A stretch of DNA of 64,000 nucleotides, taken from positions 2,044,001 to 2,108,000 of the forward strand of contig CAUEEP010000735.1 of assembly GCA_958450365.1 (NCBI GenBank). The letters are read 5' to 3'. The stretch's first letter is position 1. Each line of letters opens with the position of its first letter. Source of the stretch: Mesorhabditis belari. Lineage: Eukaryota > Nematoda > Chromadorea > Rhabditida > Rhabditidae. Both the position numbers and the translations under genes were made by a program. The notes under the pieces are model-generated. The model was not told the origin of the DNA. It saw only the letters and a program-made list of their open reading frames with translations, and searched no databases. Shown here one piece after another: positions 19,750 through 31,823 of this stretch.

Positions 19750-20800
19750 GAAAAAAAGTCTAGCTTTGAACGAGTTTTTCTCGACACTGGTTTATGCTAC
19801 AATGCTCGTATAGGTATCAAAAAATAGCCCTGAATTTCAGCTATTGAATGCGTAAAGTGGAGTTTTAGAGGTACGGTTTACGGGTAGAGTACAGTCACGA
19901 AAGGTTTGAGTCTGATACTTTTTGAGAGAAATGAGAAAAGAAAGGAAAAGATGGTGATCATCGGCAAAGTTTTGGGGAAATTTATAGCATTTGAAGATAG
20001 CTTTGAAGTACTTTTGTAAGTAAAAGCTTTTGTAATTACGTTAAACTCGTTGATACTCTTTAGGAACAAAGGATTCAAAGAGCCGTTTGGCATTGAAATG
20101 TTTCGGATGTTTACCGAAAGCTCATTGCTGAAAGAACTCTTCACAGAAGAACTTTCATTTATCTTGTTATAAGACTACCGTAAATACTGTAATAGTACCC
20201 CACCCCAATAATGACAATACGGAGTGTTGCGTAGCTCTAGTTTTGACCGAGTTTTTCTCGACACTGGTTTAAGCTACAATGCTCGCTTAGGTATCAAAAA
20301 ATAGCCCTGAATTTCAGCTATTTTTTGATACCAAAGACGAGTTTTTTGAAAGCACAGACGCTTTGAAAAATACTAAAAAACTTTTGCGACTACGTCACTG
20401 TACGAGGGGGTGAGGTCCAATTACAGTATTTATGGTAGGTCCGGACAAGCTTTCGAACATAGGCGAATCAGTCAATATTTGTATACTAAATACCTCGCGT
20501 TAAAAGAAATCCCATTGGATAAACTAAAATCATATTCAGAATTAGCGTAAAAAGTTCTATTACGTATACTGGGTTTCATTTTGAAACGCAACCTTGACCT
20601 GGTGCCTTTCCCTCGTAAGTTATTATCAGAGTCAGACCAACAGTTGCCGTAAATACTGTAATAGTACCCCACCCTCATAATGACGGTGCGGAGTGTTGCG
20701 TAGCTCTAGTTTTGAACGAGTTTTTCTCGACACTGGTTTAAGCTACAATGCTCGTATAGGTATCAAAAAATAGCCCTGAATTTCAGCTATTGATCGTTGA
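19750..20800. repeat. three R6 element copies with AT spacer
   Basis: Copies at about 19750-19865, 20180-20440 and 20640-20790 share GAGTTTTTCTCGACACTGG and TATCAAAAAATAGCCCTGAA. The space between (19866-20179) holds an open frame on the minus strand with no splice support. Confidence 0.8.
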
Positions 20801-21544
20801 TCTTTTAGTTTTTTTTTTGCTTGTTTTTCTTGGGGAGGAAATGTCGAAAATATTCATAGGAGCTTTACAAAATGAGAGCTGAAAGAGGGCTTTCTAGTAT
20901 AAAAGGATTTGATCTTTGCAATAATCAAATAACGATAACGATTATAATGACTTTAATATTGAAAAAGGAAATTTTAGAATTAAGAAAAGATAGATCTTTT
21001 TTAATTGCTGAAAGTTTGAAACGAAAATTTGGAAAAGACGAAGAGTTGAGAGCGCTTTTATCACCGTTCTTTCGACTTTCTCGACTTTCTTTTACTTAGT
21101 TTTTGTAATCTTTTTCTTTATTTGCTTTATCCTTTATCTTTTTATTGATTCAAGATAAAAGTGAGCTTCTTTTCGTCAGTAAAACAGCTGATCACTTCTA
21201 AAAATCCCAACAAAAAACGTCATTAGATTGAAAACAAGTCAATAAAAGGTCACAAAACAGTTTAACAAATGAATTTTGTATGTGAAAATGAGAAAATTAC
21301 AGTTATTCCAGAAAAATATAGCTATTCAAGTTAGCAGAAAGGATTTAGAATCGATTTATTTAAAGATTTAGCATTAAATTTTGAAATTTTTGTTCTTTCT
21401 TGTTTCTTTAACTCTTTGAAAACCGCTTTAATTGACTAAGGCAAACGAAAATATTCGAAAAAACAATTTAAAAGATTAGATTTTAACTTAAATAGCTGTA
21501 TATTTTCCATTTCCACATATAAAATTCATTTATTATATCGTTTT
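20800..21544. other. intergenic, AT-rich
   Basis: A 75-codon plus-strand frame at 20872-21099 has no recognisable domain; its upstream part lies in a repeat also present near 19680-19740. I do not support it as a gene. Confidence 0.45.
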
Positions 21545-21901
21545 GCGGGGGTGGGACAAATGCGACCTTTTTTTGCGCACCTGGACATTTGCGCACCTTT
21601 TTTTGGCTGAAAAAAACCTTAGAGCTTCAAAAATGTTTTCATAGAAGGGAATCGTATGCGTAGATTCAGAATTTTGACAAATCAGACCTCGCTGACACGT
21701 CAACTTTGGGCTAAAAGGCAAAAACTACGCAACTTAACGCTTTTCCGCAGTTTTTGCCTTTTAGCCCAAATTTGACGTGTCAGCGAGGTCTGATTTGTCG
21801 AAATTCGGAATCTACACATACGATTCCCTTATGTGGAAATATTTTCGAAGCTCTACGACCTTTCTCCTAAGGCCTTTTCCAGCAAAAAAAAAGGTCGCAT
21901 T
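21545..21901. repeat. R2-related palindromic element
   Basis: Starts GGTGGGACAAATGCGACC and ends AAAAGGTCGCATT, with arms sharing TCTGATTTGTC and GACGTGTCAGCGAGGTC complements. Confidence 0.82.
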
Positions 21902-21904
21902 AAA

Positions 21905-22510
21905 AAAGCATTAACTTTAACTTCTTGAACTTCTTTAACCTTAAATTTAACTTAACTTTAACTCTTTCTTACTTCTTTAACTTTAAGATTAGCTTCTTTA
22001 ACATCTTTAAGATCTTTAACTTTAGCTTTAACCACTTTAACCTTTTTAACTTCAACTTTAACTTTAACTCTTTCTTGCTTCTTTAACTTTAAGATTAGCT
22101 TCTTTAATATCTTTAAGACTTCTTAAACTTCTTTAACTTTAACTTCAACTTCAACTTTAACTTTAACTTTAACTCTTTCTTGCTTCTTTAACTTTAAGAT
22201 TAGCTTCTTTAATATCTTTAACTTCTTTAACTTCCTCAACTTTAACGCTTTCTTGCTTTTTTTTAACTTTATTAGCTTCTTTAATATCTTTAAGATCTTT
22301 AACTTCTTTAATTTCTTTAATTTCTTGAACTTCTTCAACTCTTTTAATCTTTAACTCTTACATTAGTTCTTAACATCTTTAAGATCTTTAACTTTAGCTT
22401 TAACCTCTTCAACTTTAACTTCTTTAACTTTAATTCTCTCTTGCTTCTTTAACTTTAAGATTAGCTTCTTTAATATCTTTAAGATCTTTAACTTCTTTAA
22501 CTCTTTTTTA
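21905..22510. repeat. TTTAACTTC-type low-complexity array
   Basis: About 600 bp of TTTAACTTCTTTAACTTTAA and TTTAAGATTAGCTTC words in irregular tandem. The lysine-rich frame on the minus strand is a by-product. Confidence 0.88.
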
Positions 22511-22883
22511 ACTTTTTCCTTTCAATTGACTGAGGAAAGAAGAATGTCAAAAACACTTTCAATATTTATTTTGATGAACAATTGAAAGAGAAAAGAGAAA
22601 AACATTGTTTTCTCTCAGAAAAAATTTCAATGATCTCAAAAATATTTTTGCCGAATTTCTGTTATGAAAAGGGAGAGATCTATTTTCTAGGGGAATTGGA
22701 ATTTAACAAAAAAAATTAAAATTGATTTACTTCATTTAATCCCTAGAAAGAACAAGTTGAAATCCTAAAGTTGAAACGTTCACTTTTTACCGAGATTCGA
22801 TCTTTTTTTAAGGGTTCAACGGATTCATATCTTCATACCGATCTCTTCACTCAGCAAAAACGCAAAAAAAAACCCTCACTTAC

Positions 22884-22974
22884 CACAGGTTTAAGTTTGA
22901 ATATGACTAGGGAAATTAATAATAGAGCCAATAATAGCAAATAAATATCAATTTGATGTATCAATATCAATAAA
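22884..22974 (-). CDS. candidate exon encoding a membrane segment
   Basis: Minus-strand reading gives DIYLLLLALLLISLVIF then KLKPV and a strong donor GTGGTAAGTG. The hydrophobic run of about 17 residues followed by a basic cluster is what a single-pass membrane segment looks like. The 5' acceptor is not clear; the only phase-compatible AG is weak (ATAAAG near 22975), and TCCCTAG inside the segment could instead start a 23-base exon. It may belong to the same gene as the exons at 24506 and 25496 but the phases do not prove that. I do not recognise it. Confidence 0.3.
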
Positions 22975-22984
22975 CAGCTTTATA

Positions 22985-23329
22985 AGCTGTTATTTCATCA
23001 AGAAAAGAGAAAAATTTGGGAAAACTGTGTTCTGAATAGGATTGCATATGGAAAAGAGAGGATTTTTTTTCGTGTTCACAGAATTTCCCATCCAAATTTC
23101 CCCCTCTTTCATTAGATTCCCTTTTTTTCAACGGACATTCGCATAAATTTTCAGACAAAGAACGGTTTTTTCTCTTTCCTTTTCGTGTTCTGTTGGTGGA
23201 GTGTTTCTAGAAAGATTTTGGTGACTCATTTTTCTGGAAAGTTACTGTTATTTGTTGGATTGGAATTGTTAAAAGAGTTTTAGAAAATTATCGTAACCAA
23301 AGTGTTTACATTCGATCAGCCAAATTTTG
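22985..23329. other. spacer without supported features
   Basis: A 63-codon minus-strand frame (22967-23158) begins MSENLCECPLKKRE; I see no donor or family match that would make it a gene. Confidence 0.4.
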
Positions 23330-24190
23330 GTATCGGACATGCTCTGCCACTTTTGCCATTGACAATCCAACTTTGAGCTCAAATATCTTGGTGTTGGGCT
23401 GTTCAATCTAGATATTTTTGGTCTCATTGGATTTGCCAAGTCTTTCTCTATTGATTGGTACAAAAACTATTTAAATTGAACAGTCCAACACCAAGAAATT
23501 CGAGCTCAAAGTTGGATTGCCGATGGCAAAAGGGGCGGAGCTTATCAGACGTCCGATAACCCTTTTATACTTGCCCCGCGTTCTTTGTCATTGGCAATCT
23601 AACTTTGAGCTCAAATTTCTTGGTGTTGGGTTGTCCAATTTAAATCGCTTTTGTATCAATCGATAGAGAAAGACTTGGCGAATCCGATATTAGCAATAAT
23701 ATGTAGATTGAACAGCCCAACACCAAGAAATTGAAGTTTAAAGTTGGATTGCCAATGGCAAAGGAGGCGGGGCACGTATAAAAGGTCTTTCTAGCTTTTG
23801 TTGTCTTAGTTTTTGTACCAATCAATAGAGAAAGACTTGGCGAATCCCAATGATCCCAAGAATCTGTCAATTGAATAGCTCAACACCAAGAAACTTGTGC
23901 TCAAAATTAGATTGGCAAAAGGGGTGGGAGCAGAAAGATCTTTTATACGTGATTCGCCAAGTCTTTCTCTATTGATTGGTACAAAAACTATTTAAATTGA
24001 ACGGCCCAACACCAAGAAATTTGAGTTTCAAGTTAGATTGCCAATGGCAAAGCGGCAGAGCACGTATAAAAGGTTTTTCTGGCTTTTTCCAATCTAGCTT
24101 TGAGCTGAAATTTCTTGGTGTATTCAATCGTCAAATTTTGGTAACATTTCTTCATCAAATGATGTCAAAATTGGGCTAATCAGATCAAAA
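23330..24190. repeat. R5 promoter-like repeat cluster, source of a later duplication
   Basis: Alternating direct and inverted R5 blocks. The part from about 23440 to 24190 recurs almost base for base at 54650-55400. Confidence 0.85.
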
Positions 24191-24505
24191 ATCGACAGTT
24201 TGAATATAGTAGCTTTAGGAAAATTTGAGAAAACATTTTAGCCGAAAGGTTAGATTGGAAGGTTTTTATGTTCAAGTTATTTTAGCTCATTTAAATCCAA
24301 AAAATTTAGTTTGATTTAAAACCGAATACGAATTTGATTTAAAATAGAATTAAAACTAAAGCTCAACTTTCGAAATCAAGAATTTCAAAAAGGAATGCAA
24401 ATGAAGGGTAATGAAAAACGAGGAAACGATGTGATCAGACGCAAATATAAAGAAAAACTGTAAAGCAAAACCAATGAAAAGATCTGATTAAAAACTGAAT
24501 CCCAC

Positions 24506-24589
24506 CTCATCATCCTCATCGTTTTGTCGATTTTTTCCCAACGTCGGTGGCTCATCTTTTTCCATAATCAGCTTCTCAACCTTGTCTTT
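24506..24589 (-). CDS. exon of an unidentified gene, acidic/basic
   Basis: Between an acceptor GTTTTTTAG and a donor GTGGGA, 28 codons in phase 0 read KDKVEKLIMEKDEPPTLG and end with the acidic run NDEDDE. It joins in frame to the exon at 25496-25651, giving 80 codons with no stop. The composition suggests a cytosolic or otherwise disordered tail. No domain is recognised, and the downstream exon is not established. Confidence 0.55.
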
Positions 24590-24619
24590 CTAAAAAACTT
24601 TCATTAAACTATTATCTAG

Positions 24620-25380
24620 AAATTGAAAAGTGGCAAAAAAAAAGCCGATTTTTCATCATTTTTTTCTAAGCTCTGGTTAATCCTAAAAAAATGTGTTATA
24701 TCTCAAAAAATCACTCATTCTCTCTACTTTAATTTGATATTAAAGTGCGCAGCAAGAAACGTATTGGTGTCAAGATCTGAGCGGTTTTTAAGTGTCAACT
24801 TAGACTACCCGACGCGACAAAAAAAAGTCGATTTTTCATCATTTTTTTCTAAGCACTGGTTAATGCTAAAAATATGTGTTACATCACAAAAGATCACCCA
24901 TCCTCTCTCCTTTAATTTCATATTAAAGTGCGCAGATCGAAACGTATTGGTGTCAAGACATGAGCGGTTCTTTGAGTGGCAACTTAGACTACACGACTAA
25001 TAGAAGACCTCCTATAGAGAGGTCTTCTATTAGAGCTTTTTTATAGGCTTTCCCTACATTTAGGGCTTAGGGTTTGTGCTTTTGTATTGTTTATATCACA
25101 TTTTTTGTGTGAATAAATGTATTTTTAATTCTAGACCCCGTCCCGGCATTCAAGACCCCTCAGACAATCAGCTTTTTTGCCACCTTTCAATCATTTTGTT
25201 CTAAGCGCTGGTTAATGCTTAAAATATGTGTTATATCTCAAAAGATCACTCATCCTCTCTACTTTAATTTGATATTAAAGTGCGCAGATAGAAACGTATT
25301 GGTGTCAAGACATGAGCGGTTCTTTGAGTGTCAACTTAGACAACTTTCCTATACGGGGGGCTTCTATTAAAGTATTTACG
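24620..25380. repeat. R4 repeat cluster
   Basis: Three copies with CTAAGC(A/G)CTGGTTAATGC and TAATTTGATATTAAAGTGCG. The one near 25100-25160 contains TAATTCTAGACCCCGTCCCG, the same sequence that forms the acceptor and start of daf-12 exon 17. Confidence 0.85.
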
Positions 25381-25495
25381 GTAGTACAATAGAACTTATA
25401 GAGCTAATAGTTTACAGTAGAAAGGGGATTTGAATGAAAATTTGGCTTTAAAATCCTCTCAAATGCTCTAAAATGTTCTAGCTGAAAAGACTGAC

Positions 25496-25651
25496 CTCAA
25501 TAAACGTCGTGCTTAAATGATGCCCCTCATTTTTCTTCAGATTCTCATTTGGTGTTATCGGTGGTGATGGTGGGATCTCATTTTGTGGATCTTCAATGTC
25601 GGGAGCAACAGGAGCCATCCATTCAAGCTTCTCTTCAAATCGCGAGAATCT
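25496..25651 (-). CDS. exon of an unidentified gene, Pro-rich
   Basis: A 52-codon exon, phase 0 at both ends, with a GTTCAG acceptor and GTCAGT donor. It reads RFSRFEEKLEWMAPVAPD, then DPQNEIPPSPPITPNENL and ends STTFIE. The Pro-rich stretch PPSPPITP could bind an SH3 or similar domain, but that is only a motif. I do not recognise the family. The next exon 3' is 24506-24589. Upstream the gene probably continues beyond 25700, perhaps to the candidate at 27965. Confidence 0.6.
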
Positions 25652-26129
25652 CTGAACATTTTTGATTTTATAAAACGAAATGAAACTGAAATGGAAACGA
25701 AATGGAAACGAAATAGAAACGAAATGAAACTGAAATGGAAACGAAATGAAAACAAAGTTTAAGCAATGTTTGGCAAGGAATGTGCCAATAAATGCCAATA
25801 AACCAATCTTATCAAATTTTCCGCGAAACAGCAATCTTCGTGGTCGGTCAGGAAAAAGCTGTTTTTCTCAAAATCAAATCAATTCGCTACGTCAAAATGG
25901 ACCTATTTATAAAGTAAAATATCTAACTAAATGCTAAATTTCGAATCTAATTTAAAAATGAAAGATTTTTGTAAAAAAAAGTCTTTTCAAAACAAATATT
26001 AAGAAAATTTTGTACAGAAACGTTTAATTTAAAAAATTTTTTGAAATCTCTTAGTTTAAATGAAATAGATTAGATTAAAAGTCAAGTTTGCTTAGAAAAA
26101 TCTTCTAGAGAAAGACAAATGAATAAAAA

Positions 26130-26885
26130 GACAAAGTGGGGGTAGGCTAGTTTCCGCAACTTTTTTTGCGCAACAGGGTTACACTGGTGGGTTTTAGCAC
26201 TTTGAATTTGGCAGCGTTTTAAGGGGGGCAATCGTTAAGAGAAGATTTTTTGCAAGAGGGTACTAATACATATGACCACCAGTGTATTTCCGCAACAGGG
26301 TCGTTTACGCAACTCGCCATAACTTTCTTCTAAGTCGCTCAATCTTTATGATTTTGGTCTCATTTTGTAGATCTCAACAAGTACAACAAAATGAAACCAA
26401 AAACATAAAGATTAGTCCACTTAGAAGAAAGTTCTGGTGAGTTGCGCAAAAAATTTGGCGCAAAGTAACCTTGCAAAATTGTTGCAAGTGGGACAAATGC
26501 TACCTGTTTTTGCGCACCCGGCCCACGAGGTATGGGTATACCTTTGTGCGTACTTAGTGAGGTATGGGTATCAGGTCCAACACTCAACGACGCGTAAGAA
26601 TGCTCATTAAAAACCGTTAGAAAATTTAGGGGCGGTAGGAAATCGGGAAATTTGCGGGAAATCGGGAAATTCTTTTGCACAACTGAGTCTTTTGCGCAAC
26701 TCGTCATAACTTTCTTCTAAGCCGCCCAATCTTTATGATGTTGGTGTCATTTTGTTACACTTATTGAGATTTACAAAATGAAACCAAAAGCCTAAAGATT
26801 AGTCGACTTAGAAGAAAGTTATGGCGAGTTGCGGAAACAACCCTTTTGCGGAAACAACCCTGTTGCACAAAAAAAGTAGCCTACC
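26130..26885. repeat. nested R3/R2 repeat region
   Basis: R3 arms (CGCAACTCGCCATAACTTTC and its complement) occur twice around a fragment with R2 words (GTGGGACAAATGC) and the direct pair GAGGTATGGGTA. The structure suggests insertion of one element into another. Confidence 0.75.
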
Positions 26886-27539
26886 CCACAAAGTGAACAA
26901 AAAGTAAAAAGTGAAAAAATGAGTAATTTTCTATAAGAAATAACTTAAAAAAAACTATTTTCTTGTCTTTTTGAGTATTTTTGGATAAAGTTCGTCCTTT
27001 CCGAACATCAAGGGGAAGCAAGGAAGAATGGGAAAAGAGGGAAAAGAGCAAAGAAGAGCAAAAGAGCATAAAAGAGCAAAAAAAACGAGTGAGCTGGTCA
27101 GAAAGTGGAAAGAAGAGATGGGAAAATAAAGAGAAATTGAGAAATTGAAAAGGTTTTGGGCGAACGGCCGTGAAAAAAGCGAAGAGCGTTGCAATTGATC
27201 GAACTTTAGACTAAGCTAGGAGTTGAGAAAAGTCGAAAAAGTTAGCAGTTAGCACTGAGTAAAATCCTTTGAATTTCTCACTATTTTACTCAACAATTCA
27301 GAAAGCTTTTGTAAACTTTGTTTATCTTATTCTACTTTAGTTAATCTACCCATTTGATAACATTCAATTCACAGTTCGAGAATAGAGAAAGGAAGAAATC
27401 GGAGAAATCAGAGAAAATTTTGAAGGAAAGATTAGAGTATTTTTAAAATTATACACTTTTTAGATAATGGATTACTCTTTAAAAACTAATAATTACTTTA
27501 AAAATTGAAGGTACATGGTACATAAGAAATGAAGGTCAA
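26886..27539. other. intergenic or intronic, AT-rich
   Basis: No gene or repeat family recognised; the minus-strand hydrophobic frames here mirror A/G-rich plus-strand sequence. Confidence 0.45.
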
Positions 27540-27790
27540 TAAGAAATTCGGATTTCAACATTTTCTTAAATTTCCAACGATAGAAACCTGATGTTATAAA
27601 CTAGAATCGATGAATGTTATAAACTATTTGAAAGCTGTAAATCTCCTCTACAAAATAGGCTAAAAATTGTTTCAATTCATCGAAGCATTGAAGAAATTTC
27701 GAGGGTGAAATGCAAGTGACCAAAAAAAGGAATCGAGTCACTTTAGGGACAAGTTTAGTGTGGTGAAAATAGAGTTAGCTTCCCAGAATT
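27540..27790. repeat. R9 element fragment
   Basis: Shares AAGAAATTCGGATTTCAACA, TTATAAACTAGAATCGATG and CAAAAAAAGGAATCGAGTCA with the elements at 13810-14345 and 59010-59400. Confidence 0.8.
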
Positions 27791-27964
27791 GAAGATTTAA
27801 AAAAAGAAAAGGATAACTATATATCAATTCATTAAGAAAAGTCTAACGGAAATGCATTTACAGAAATTTAGATAGAGCGTAAGTTCAAAACCCTCAAAAT
27901 CATCAAAAAACCGGCTTTTTCACAAAAAGAACAAGAAAAATTATTGTAAAAACAAAGTAGCTCA

Positions 27965-28070
27965 TCCGGTTCACTTGAAGATCCTTCAACTTTAGCGTTG
28001 ACCAAGCTCCCATTGGCATCTTGTTCGGCTCGTTCATCACGCGGTTCTTTGAAGAATTTCTTTGAAGAAG
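27965..28070 (-). CDS. candidate exon, Ser/Lys/Glu-rich
   Basis: Minus-strand frame reads SSKKFFKEPRDERAEQ then DANGSLVNAKVEGSSS after an AG at 28072 (GATTGTAG). The composition is natural for a disordered region. No strong GT donor in the right phase is seen (GTGAAC near 27977 and GTTGAA near 27992 are weak). It may be an upstream exon of the gene containing 25496-25651. Confidence 0.35.
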
Positions 28071-28249
28071 AGATCTACAATCATAAAGATTGGCCCACTT
28101 AGAAGAAAGTTATGGCGAGCTGCGCAAAAAAATTGGCGTAAAGTAGCCACCCCAAATCTAAAAATAACAAATTTATGGGATAAAATTAAAAATACAAACG
28201 ATTTCTGAAAATACATGAAAATTTTCCGCTTTAAAAGCGTTGTTTGTAA

Positions 28250-28580
28250 TTACGCGTTAGGTGGGGGTGGGGTATTATTTTTTTCCCTCCTAGGGTGGGG
28301 TATTATTAGACGGGGGTACTATTAGAGGGGTGGGGTCCAATTATAGTATTTACGGTATCAATTCATTAAGAAAAGTCTAACGGAAATGCATTTACAGAAA
28401 TTTATATAGAGCGTAAGTTCAAAACGTGTTTCAATTGATCGAAGCATTGAAGAAATTTCGAAGGCGAAATGCGAGTGACCAAAAAAAGGGCACTTTTTGA
28501 AAATAACACTCATCGATAGCAGGTTTCTATCGTTGGAAATTTATGAAAATGTTGAAATCCGCATTTCTTATGCATTTACC
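28250..28580. repeat. R6 and R9 element fragments
   Basis: R6-type CTATTATAGTATTTACGGTA words end near 28350 and are followed by an R9 fragment with CATCGATAGCAGGTTTCTATCG. Confidence 0.7.
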
Positions 28581-28719
28581 TAATAGTTTAAGCTTTAAGC
28601 TTAAATTTAAGCATAGTTTAAGCTGAGTACAATAGCTTTCCAAAGCCCCATCTTTTAGAAAACAAAGCCGAAAATCTTTCAAAGCCAAAAATCGCGAATT
28701 TCATTTCGTATACTTGCCT

Positions 28720-28795
28720 CTTCTGGAGAACAAATGAGAATCGGGATTTCATTTTCATTTCATTGTGATTCAATTCTCATTTGTGCCCCAGAAGG
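28720..28795. repeat. short imperfect palindrome
   Basis: TTCTGGAGAACAAATGAGAATCG-type left arm pairs with CAATTCTCATTTGTGCCCCAGAAG-type right arm around a TTTCATTTTCATTTC centre. No function evident. Confidence 0.55.
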
Positions 28796-29300
28796 GCAGC
28801 GTTTACCTGGGTGTTCCTGAGCGCGAAAATTTCTACACAACAATCCGTAAACCACTCACTTTCTGGATGAGAATCGTTTTGTAAAGCTTTTAGATTATAC
28901 TAGATAGATATTATAGCTTTTAGATTTATTTCTAAACAAGATCACCCATAAGACTGAAGATCAAAAACGAAAAAAAAGCGAAAGAATTTGAGAAAACTAG
29001 GAAATCCCATCTAGAACTCGTCGGGGTGAGAAAAAGAGCTTTTCCACGATCAAATCTTTCAGAGATTTCAGTCCTAAAACAAGTTTTCAAAAATTCGAAA
29101 GCTTTGAAGATTAATTTTCAATTGGTTTTAAATCTTTTACTGTATAAAATCAGATTCAAAATTATATTTTCCAATAAAAGCGTTTACCGTGTTTTCAATA
29201 AGCTAAAGATTTCCACGATTCACGAGCTCCCGGTGGTGCGGCGGGCATTGGCAATCCAGATCTCCTTTTTGAACCCTCACAGAATTAGACAAAAAGTAGA

Positions 29301-29533
29301 TACCGTATTTTCTCTAATAGTAGTGCACCCCGCTGAGCCGAGTTGATGGCGATTTTACAGCTTCCAAGCTTTTGCAGAAGCTCAACACTCAAATCGCCCA
29401 CTAGATCTCATCGTCAGCTACATTTTCCGACCCAACATCAATAGGTTCTGATAAGCGGTTCTCGAGATTTCGAGGAATTTAGGCGAGGCTGCACTACTAT
29501 TGGCGGTGCACTACTATTGGAGAAAATACGGTA
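29301..29533. repeat. R1 element
   Basis: Intact ends TACCGTATTTTCTC and AGAAAATACGGTA with an internal GTTGATGGCGATTTTACAGC variant; a second GGTGCACTACTATT copy near the right end suggests partial duplication of the terminus. Confidence 0.88.
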
Positions 29534-29618
29534 TCTAGCCAAAGATATTTCAATCAGACCTGTGAGCCAGGTTCTAGCAGGGACTTTATCCAAGCCAAGC
29601 CAGTAATAAAGCAAATAA

Positions 29619-29856
29619 TACCGTATTTTCTCTAATAGTAGTGCACCCAGCCGAGCCGAGTTGATGACTATTGGTCGGGTTGGTCGAGTTGGTGACTACG
29701 GCTTCCAAAGGCTTCTAAAGCTTCACAGAAGCTCAATACTCAAATCCCCCACTAGATCTCATCGTCATTTTCCACACATCAACAGGTTCTGATAAGCGGT
29801 TCTCAAGATTTCGAGGAATTTAAGCGAAACTCGCTACTATTACAGAAAATACGGTA
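29619..29856. repeat. R1 element
   Basis: Separated from the previous copy by the 85-bp R1 spacer (29534-29618), so two element-plus-spacer units stand in tandem. Confidence 0.87.
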
Positions 29857-30420
29857 TTTAGAAATTTCATTATATTTTCTGATGGCATTGTTGGATCGCC
29901 CATTTGAGAACTCTTGAAAATTCTTGGGTTTTTGAGGGCGAAAACCGCATCTTTAGTAATCCCAATCAGCTTTTAAATGAAAATCTTGAGCTGATTAAAT
30001 AGATGAAATTAAAATAGATGATTTTAAAAGAAACAAGAGCATTTTAAGTTCTTAACACGTTGACGACATCTGTCTGTCTACACAAAAAATTAAATCAAAA
30101 GATGAAAAAAATAAAAGAATTCTCGAGAATCCTTAGATTGATTGGTGCATTGGAAGCCACCGGAAGCTTATTTAAATTTAAATCTTAAAAATAAAGTTCT
30201 GTAATGCGTCAGAATCGGATTCTCGAGAAAAACAAAAAACAAAAGGCTGACTATCATTCTTAACGTCTGGTTCATACGTCAAAACGCCAATCAAAATAAC
30301 CAATGATTTCAAGAATAGAAAAAATGAGGTACTTATGGGTTATCTCCGTGCTCAAAAATGATTTTATTAATTTGCACATAAGATTTTGATTTTCGGAGTC
30401 TCCCATCTCTGCACAGATAT
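29857..30420. other. spacer, no gene seen
   Basis: AT-rich. One copy of the TAACACGTTGACGACAT end of the next element family occurs at about 30054. Confidence 0.5.
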
Positions 30421-30422
30421 TA

Positions 30423-30626
30423 TTAACACGTTGACGACATTGTCACCTGATGCTGTCTGACACATATTCGTTCGCCTGGGACATTGTCACCTGATGCTGT
30501 CTGACACATATTCGTTCGCCTGGGATATTGTCACCTGATGTCAGGTGACATTTTTTGTCGAAAAAAAAACAATGTTGTCCCATGCGACTGTTTGTGCAAA
30601 AACGCCATTGTCGTCAACGTGTTAAA
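30423..30626. mobile_element. TTAA-flanked MITE, piggyBac-like
   Basis: TTAACACGTTGACGACA at the left and its exact complement TGTCGTCAACGTGTTAA at the right bracket about 200 bp. Inside, a block with ATTGTCACCTGATG and CATATTCGTTCGCCTGGG is repeated. TTAA at both ends fits piggyBac target choice, but I see no transposase. A detached right end lies at about 30848-30878 and a left end at 30054. Confidence 0.7.
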
Positions 30627-31234
30627 AGCTTCTCTCAAAACAATAAGTTTAGCAACGCTTGTTTATATCCGAACAACCTAATGCTAGATCTTTTTTAATA
30701 ACCTCTTAGTGAAATCAGAAGGTGTTTAGGCGGTTTAGGCGCCTAAGTGAGCATCTTGTGATTAGCATACGTCCACTTATCCTCCACTTACCCTCATAAC
30801 AAATCATTAGGTTGAGAGGGTAGTTGAAATGGGAAAAGAAAAAGGTGCAAAAACGCCATTGTCGTCAACGTGTTAAATAAAAGATTTTTTGTGGTATTTT
30901 TGAATGTAAATGATTTCGAAATGATATGAAAATGAGAAAATGAGAAAAAACGATAATCGAAAGGAAAATTTGTAGCCAGTACGGTATGAAGGATTTGTAT
31001 TGAAAATTCGATTACATTTTTGGAATCACGTGTGCTCCCTGGAATGCAATTTGAACTCAAAAAAAGAAACGTATCTTTTCTTTGCATTAAATTGAACATT
31101 TTTCAAATTAAATATCAAGTTATTAACGAATTCCTTTAGCAAGAACAATAGAAAACCAAAAAAGCCAAAAAAAAAAGACAAATTTCAATGAAAATTTGAG
31201 AAAAACATTAGCTTAATAATGATTTTAAAGCTGA

Positions 31235-31480
31235 AATTTGGGTAATAATAATAATACTTTATTCAAACGATAAAGTGAAAGAAATGATAGAGAAATGCAC
31301 AGTGATACTTAATCATACAATACATACTGAAATCAATAAGCCAATTACTTACGGCAAAGAGCCACTAGATCTAAAGCATCGATACGTTTCTTGAATATGA
31401 AAAGCGACTGAATTTCTCGTATGTCGTTTGGGAGCAAGTTCCATAATCTAGCGGCTCTAACGGGAAATGAATTTGAGATT
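31235..31480 (-). mobile_element. LINE 3' end, reverse-transcriptase C-terminal remnant
   Basis: Read on the minus strand, NSFPVRAARLWNLLPND and IREIQSLFIFKKRI precede a stop, a short 3' tail with AATAAAG and a (TAA)n end. The phrase with R-x-W-N-x-L-P followed by F-K is the usual C-terminus of CR1/jockey-type LINE proteins. Only about 60 codons survive, so this is a 5'-truncated dead copy. Confidence 0.8.
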
Positions 31481-31823
31481 TAAAAAATTGAATTTGAGAT
31501 TAATAATAAAGAAAAAGTTATTAATTGAATCGTTGATGCATTTTAAAACAAAGAAAATTTGAAAATTTGTCTTTTGTCAAAAAAAATCTTTGAATTTCAT
31601 AGTGAAGAAAAAGAATCGATAGCCTTGCAGCATTGCACTTGATGGTACCGCCCTTCTCTCTTCAATTTCTTCGTTTCTCTCGAAAATCTCCATTCTCTCA
31701 TTCAGTGAAAAGGAAAACGAGAGGGCAATGCACTTTGAAGTGAAAGAGAAATGGAAAAAGAAATCAACTAAACAAATAAAAAAATGAAAGAAAAATGAGG
31801 AGATGAGAGAAATGTTGTTAACC

